Source: Sphaeroforma sirkka
Taxonomy: Eukaryota; Opisthokonta; Ichthyosporea; Ichthyophonida
DNA length: 64,000 bases
Assembly (NCBI GenBank): GCA_001586965.3
Contig: LUCW03000296.1
Coordinates: 23,501 to 87,500 of the forward strand
Direction of reading: 5' to 3'
This document shows, in pieces, positions 36,201-64,000 of the stretch (within the stretch, counting starts at the first letter, position 1; the number at the start of each line of letters is the position of its first letter). The notes beneath the pieces are model-generated. The model searched no databases and was not told the DNA's origin. It was given only the letters and a program-made list of their open reading frames with translations. The position numbers were made by a program, and so were the translations under genes.

Positions 36201-36882
36201 ATCCAGTAATCGATGCTCGTATATGTCAACGACGAGACTTTAACAGACCACAGGCTACAAATGCGTATGATGTGTGAGCGTAGGTATCTCTGCGCGGTTT
36301 GTGTTTAGAGGTCAACCAAGACACTTTTCGTATATTGAAGTCTGGCACTATAGCTCAAGACACAAATATATTGACCTTGTACATGGGCACTTGTGTACCT
36401 GCCTACAGTTTCACAGTCACCTAGGACACAAGACAGCTTTTCATACATATAATCTGACATGCTAGCTTGATGTTAGTACATGTTTCTAAAATCTCACACA
36501 CACTTCGTCGTTGCATGTGAAGTACAAGGACTGCACATAAGGTAGTTTCAGTTCGGTATTTATCAATGGACAGATAAATTGGACGTTAAAAAACCTATGG
36601 GAAAATCGTACAGCATTCGAATACACTCCACAGTATAAATTAAACAGAGAGCGTGTACCGGAATCTCATCCAACAACACGGAACCGTACTACGCCAATTT
36701 TGCATTTACTAAGGACAATGGGAACAGATTCATATATCATGAGTATATATACACAATATGAACACATATACACAACATAAACATAAATATTCCACTAGAA
36801 GATGCCCCTTGAACAGACAAACACAGCTTTACACATACACACCTGAGTCACTGGCCACCTTGGCTCTACTGTGAGGAGGCAT
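29896..36882 (-). CDS. Cytochrome-b5 fusion front-end fatty acid desaturase
   Basis: Coding exons on the minus strand: 36843-36882, 35812-35972, 34178-34362, 32875-33070, 32392-32486, 32128-32222, 31801-31935, 30658-30817 and 29896-30166. All have GT-AG borders and matching phases, giving 1338 nt and 445 residues. An N-terminal cytochrome b5 domain carries heme ligands in HPGGD (55-59) and H77. Three His boxes follow: HDANH (173-177), HVVGHH (208-213) and QIEHH (380-384). The Gln in place of His in the last box and the b5 fusion define front-end desaturases (delta-4/5/6 type). They use b5 electrons and a di-iron site to insert a double bond between an existing one and the carboxyl end of long-chain acyl groups, in the ER membrane. 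Membrane helices flank the boxes. The regiospecificity cannot be told. The ATG lies 8 nt after a possible acceptor (36891), so a 5' untranslated exon may exist. Convergent with PPP4C. Confidence 0.93.
33180..33270. repeat. (TA)n/(CA)n microsatellite in a desaturase intron
   Basis: Two TA runs and one CA run lie about 110 nt upstream (in gene direction) of the acceptor at 33070. Confidence 0.9.
33907..34110. repeat. Three ~67-bp tandem repeats in a desaturase intron
   Basis: Units share AAGAAGCGCGAT, AAGCTAACAATCGCAT and GGCCAAGAACGGCA-like stretches. The array ends about 65 nt from the donor at 34178. Confidence 0.8.
34322..35078 (-). repeat. Nine-unit 86-bp array copying a desaturase 3' splice site and exon start
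   Basis: Units start at 34322, 34408, 34494, 34580, 34666, 34751, 34833, 34919 and 35005, that is 86 bp apart with two shorter units. The first unit is the real exon start: 41 nt of exon 3 (DATPHFYMLHQYE...), the acceptor CTACAG/GATGCC and ~45 nt of intron. The next seven copies keep AG/GAT; the last has lost the junction. All lie inside the intron upstream of the exon, so they are in-line decoy acceptors. Confidence 0.95.
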
Positions 36883-36890
36883 GTCGTCGG

Positions 36891-39800
36891 CTATAGAAAA
36901 GGTTTAAAGGTAATTGGATTGATATGCTTCTCGCTACTAGTCAGAACTGACACACACACACAGGTGAGATGACGCCCGATACACACGCAAACTCGACAGT
37001 ATGGCAGTATATAGCGCCATAGCCTTTTTACATAAATAAAAATACTATACGCGAGAGTGGTTACAAAAAGTGTTCATTTGTCTGTCTGTCCACATTCACA
37101 ACTCCCAGTCTCCGACCGCTGTCTCTATTTACTCTCAAAATCTGATGAAGCGTCCACACTCCCCTCGGCGGCATAACGTTTCCCAATAACGTTTTATAAG
37201 CAAACGATTTGCATGAAATTGTGACTTGTGAGCAGTGTGTCCTTTTTACGTTAAAACGTATAAAATTCCATCATTTCATTTTGTGTTTACGATCAAATGA
37301 CAAGAAGAGGCTCGTGGGCTGTCAAATGTCAACTGGTTTCAAAATGGTTTCTTTATTTTTCTGTGCAATCTATGTACTTCTATGCGACCCCACAGGGCTT
37401 CTATGCGACCCCACAGGGCCCACACATGTTGAGTATTTACATAACAGGGAGTGAATAGAGAGACGCTTAGAGAGACAAGCGGCTTGGTGTTTCATTGTAT
37501 AGTTTGTTCGTATCTGTATGTGAGTTGTACTGAGATCTTTTACAGCTGTTGTGGTTCCTATAATTGTTGCTGTAGAATGTATTTAAAACGGCAAGTGCTC
37601 AGCCTGCGTTGGTTGTTGTGCAACCCTCGCAAGTTCCACAACAGCGTTTGAATGTTTTATAGGTTAAATAACAACATTAGAAATCTCCTCAGCAAGATTT
37701 CTAGGTTCTAAAGATATTTTTAAGGTTGTATGTCCAAACAATTTTGTATCTAATATGTTTCTGAGCCACGGGGATTAGTACACACGCCGTAGGCGTCCAC
37801 ACATCAGCAAGCGACATTTGATTCTACATGGAAGTTGTAAAGGAAAGACGGATGGGCTGACATGCACCCCTGCGCATCACTGAGGGTTCGCATAACTTTA
37901 CTTATGATTGCGACAACATGTCAATTTTTCTTTTAAACTGATGATTTTACTAGTGCTTTCCATATCGAATAGTTTCTGTTTTATAGCGTCTTACCGTGTG
38001 TGATATCATACAGTGAAAACTCTAGTCACAGTAAAGCCCACACCTTCGTATTAGTGGCATTTCATAGTCCGCATACGATGTACAAGCACTGGGGTGATAA
38101 ACTTTGGAGTAATAAATAAAGTTGAAATTAACAAAAACAGTACGCAACTGTAGCGAATAAGAAGTATACTTCCGAATTTTATTCCAAACACTATACCCGA
38201 AACATATGCTACCTCTCTCAAACTGCTTGTGTATATGCATGCTCGGTATTCGTTAGTGTCTTATATGTATGTGAGTATGATCGGAGTATGACTGCTGATA
38301 ATACAAGTCTGTATATGTGCGACCTTATTCGATTGTGTTGGTTGATTTTGGCATACATATATTGCGCATCTACGTATGCAAATGTGTTAAATGCGGTGCA
38401 CGCGCATGTAAATATTTATATCCATGTTTCCTACCCTTGGGCTGTTTTACTTTGAGTGTGACTTTTAAAGTGCGTAGTCCCCAATATATCCAGTCTCCAG
38501 GTCATACTAGGAGATCGCTATGTACAATTCGTTATAGAGAATACTTATAGTATTGAGCAAAGATCAGGCTCCCAATGCATCCATGGTACCCTCAGCGGAC
38601 CATATGAGGCAATGAATGTATTCGCAAACCGGGCATTCTTTTTCTTATCCATGGAGGAGGATTCGTAGTCCAAACCTCGCGAGGTCACCGGGCATTGCTA
38701 TGAGTCCCTACCCCCCGGAGGACAAAACAAGGCACCTTCGGTCTTTTATTTCTTTGCACCTAAAGTTCTTTGGCATCCACACCCAAGACAGAGAAGCGCA
38801 CACGCACAGCAATGGTCTAACGCTTTTGAACGCTACCAATACCAGCACAGGCCTTGACAGATCGGAGACAGATAATAACTCTACTATATTAGGCAGTAAT
38901 ACATCCTTTTTGGGTGGCAAGACCCTAACCAATTTGCCTAACTTTCATTTTTTTGCGTGGGTCACGAGGCAACGCCACCGAGGAGTACAACCATGGGGGT
39001 ATACAATGCTGTCGTCAGACGGCATTCACATTCAGATGTCTCCCAGAGGTGGGGTCGAGATCTCATTTTTTACATTACTTATGCGGGTATATATCCCAAG
39101 AGGTATCTGTCTATTTTTTAAAAGGAGCCATGGGCGAAAACAGAGTCGTTAATCCGTCAGGAAGCGGCCAGAATCATCACCACTTTGTGAAGAGTACGTC
39201 TAAAATTAGTTACAGTTGGATACCATAGATATGATTTATATTCTGTAGATTAGTAAGAGTACACAAGGAGAGACGCTAATACTCAAGTGACACACAGGGG
39301 ATAGGAGGTCTACTGCAAACCTAGAGGTTATTATAGTGTATTCCGATTGTTAAAATGTATGTATTACTTTACTCGCGCATGCTCGTTGTTGTTATTGAGT
39401 ATGCACACCATGTTCATGCGCATATATATAATTGCTACAGTTTATTTTGATTATTAAATATAATGCAGTGAATGAAGGTATTACTTTACTTGTGCACGCA
39501 TATAGTTCTCACTTACCCATATCTCCGTGGTCACGAATGACTCCTCGTTGGACAACTCGATTGACTTTGCACACAAGCTGAGACCGGCCGGCGGTGAAAT
39601 GTATCTGCATGTGGCAGACAAGGTAACAGATCGATGCCTACAACTCGACGATGCTAGAGGTGTGCACACACTCGCGCCGCAACGAAGGCATCACTGTCAC
39701 ATCTCTAGTAAATGTACGCACTGCCAAACACCAGCGACTGGGACATTGGTCAAACGGAATACGAGATGGGCTGGGTTTGGAGGGAGAGGTCTGATATTTG

Positions 39801-41488
39801 ATGCGGACAATAGTCTCGTTAGCACAATAAAAGTGATTGCTGCATATTCATAGTCGATTAAGCGACCATGGCCAGGGTATAGTCTGCCCAGTATCTTTTG
39901 ATGTACAGACGTATTACGACAACATCGTGTACGGTGAGTGGTAAAGTACAGAAAGACAGTACCGTGTTATTCGAGGCGTGTAGTTTAGCACCAATTCAGA
40001 CCTTTAAATTATCCGCATAACACAAAAAATAATAAACTCTTCAACAACTAGACAACAATGTCGGCCACTACAGCTGATGAACTATTACTAGGTGTCGCGC
40101 GTTACCAAAGCGAATGCGATCATGTATATGTACCTGTGATGTCTTCCTTAATATGTGGTGTGCGCATGCATCCAAAATGCACATACAGCTCTGCTTCGTG
40201 TTTCGTTGGAGAGGGATCGAACTTTGAACAAAATATAATAGAAAGACTACTTTTGTAGTCGTATACCCGTAGCTAGGCAAGTTTTTATGGACACTGACTC
40301 ACATCCCCATCACACACCTCGCCTGACTCTCGGCGTTCACGCTTAATGCGCACACCATTACCCATATTCAATGGGCTGGCCATGGTACCCAAATGACCCA
40401 CTGCAGTGTGTGTCCATTGTGCTGCAGTCGGTGCCAACCCATAGCGTTACCAAAACATATGCGTACCATTCCCGTGACCCACACGCCGACGCCAAACGTA
40501 GCTATCGGTTTGGGGTGGAGCATCGTGCTCTATATAAGGTGCATGGTGATAATCTAATTCATCACAACATCTCAATATCGGCCCACAGCGCTTAAAATGA
40601 TTCGTATTGCTAGTGTCCTCATATACCAGCTCCAGCGAGCCAGATCACAGTGTAAAATCGGCTCATGCCCCAATTATGAGCAAATAAATACATTCATATA
40701 TGATGTTATAAATAGGCGCCTATGAACTATAGTACTGCACTGGTGCTCAGGTTGAAAAACTGCACGATCATACATGGTTCTTACGAAGTGAGACAGCGAC
40801 GGGCCGTTTTCAAAACGTTAAATCCTTTCGGGATCTCAAGCAGGCAGAACGCACGGGGATGAGTTGAGGCTCAAGACCACTCAAAGGAAAGCTACAGTTG
40901 TCTGTCTCATCTGTGACTGTTTGCCATGTCTACTGGTAAACACAATTGATCCGTAATCCCATCCAGAATACGTACAAATCACGTACAGGTCAATGATGCT
41001 GCCTGTCTATTTTTAGGTACACACGTGTGTTAGCGCAACAACTTATCCTACAGTCTGGTTGACTAATATACACAAACACGCGCGCATGTATATGCCTGCG
41101 CAGATAGATTTTAGTAAGGCCCGAATCGCCCGGCTACCCTTCAGTAATTAAAGCCAGTTCGTCTGGAATAGGATATGTTGCAATACAATACTTCTCGACA
41201 AAGTAGTATCACGAGTTTATCAAATCACCAGGACTCGAGCCGACACTATGGGATTAATTGCCGAAGAATTCATCAGCAGGTGCGAATGCTTATTTTATAT
41301 GCGCATATATGTAATCCTGTTGGGTATTCAAGGCCCCTACCATACGAAATCACGTGCGTGCATGAGAGGCTATGACTCTGTACATTACTTGATATTAATA
41401 AGACCTTTTGTAAGCCGTGACAGGTTCATACGGGATACCTCAGTTTCACGTTCTTGCTGACTATATTTATATATTTGCCTACTAACTA
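36891..41488. other. Gene-poor interval between the desaturase 5' end and the POLA1 3' end
   Basis: Probably includes the desaturase promoter. Open frames at 38616-39152, 39527-39853 and 40371-40595 (plus) are not matched by any family I know. A tandem 18-bp duplication occurs at 37379-37416. No RNA gene was recognised. Confidence 0.4.
38618..38692 (+). pseudogene. Short frame resembling an alpha/beta-hydrolase HGGG block
   Basis: Reads KPGILFLIHGGGFVVQTS in a frame bounded by stops. HGGGF after a hydrophobic strand is the oxyanion-hole motif of the hormone-sensitive-lipase family. Neither the GDSAG nucleophile motif nor other blocks were found nearby, so it is at best a fragment or chance. 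Confidence 0.25.
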
Positions 41489-63993
<22,505 letters not shown>

Positions 63994-64000
63994 GGTGCTA

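Noticed and set aside
29896-36882. Assignment of a specific delta-5 or delta-6 activity
   Set aside because: Regiospecificity of front-end desaturases cannot be read from the His boxes and b5 fusion alone.
38616-39152. 178-codon plus-strand frame as a gene
   Set aside because: Composition is low in complexity with no recognisable domain, and overlapping frames of similar length exist. Kept only as part of the gene-poor interval.

Overview
The window is eukaryotic nuclear DNA. Three genes on the right are split by many GT-AG introns. The DNA is AT-rich with very long (TA)n and (CA)n tracts, and LTR retrotransposon remains fill the left 10 kb. PP4-type phosphatase, DNA polymerase alpha, a cytochrome-b5 front-end desaturase, a chromodomain Ty3/gypsy element and a large SdrD-like surface protein would fit a unicellular relative of animals such as an ichthyosporean. 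That placement is inference from gene content, not a sequence match.

Layout. 0.5-3.8 kb: remnant of a Ty1/copia element on the minus strand (Gag zinc knuckle, protease, integrase) that lacks reverse transcriptase and RNase H but keeps a polypurine tract and a probable LTR. 3.8-10.2 kb: a decayed Ty3/gypsy chromovirus on the minus strand (Gag, protease, RT, RNase H, integrase, chromodomain), broken by two related ~400-bp insertions. 10.4 kb: a small Cys-rich fragment resembling a transposase tail. 12.3-17.4 kb: an intronless 1686-aa secreted or membrane protein with Cys-rich repeats and six SdrD/Cna-B-like domains. 19.8-20.7 kb: an intronless 305-aa alternating-repeat protein ending in PPxY. 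21.4-21.9 kb: an intronless GNAT acetyltransferase (minus). 22-24.6 kb: microsatellites.

24.7-28.9 kb: catalytic subunit of protein phosphatase 4 (plus strand, 7 exons, 308 aa). 29.9-36.9 kb: front-end fatty acid desaturase (minus, 9 coding exons, 445 aa), convergent with the phosphatase. 36.9-41.5 kb: gene-poor. 41.5-64.0 kb: DNA polymerase alpha catalytic subunit (minus, at least 33 coding exons, about 1565 aa), whose start codon lies 8 bases from the window edge. All exon joins in these three genes were checked by reading frame and splice phase and close without a residual frameshift.

The most unusual pattern is that introns of all three genes contain partial copies of the neighbouring exon edge together with its splice site. 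The clearest case is nine 86-bp units in the desaturase that repeat a 3' splice site plus 41 nt of exon. At least ten junctions in the three genes show this, several with an offset of 86-92 bp. They look like splice-junction-anchored duplications that supply decoy splice sites and enlarge introns.
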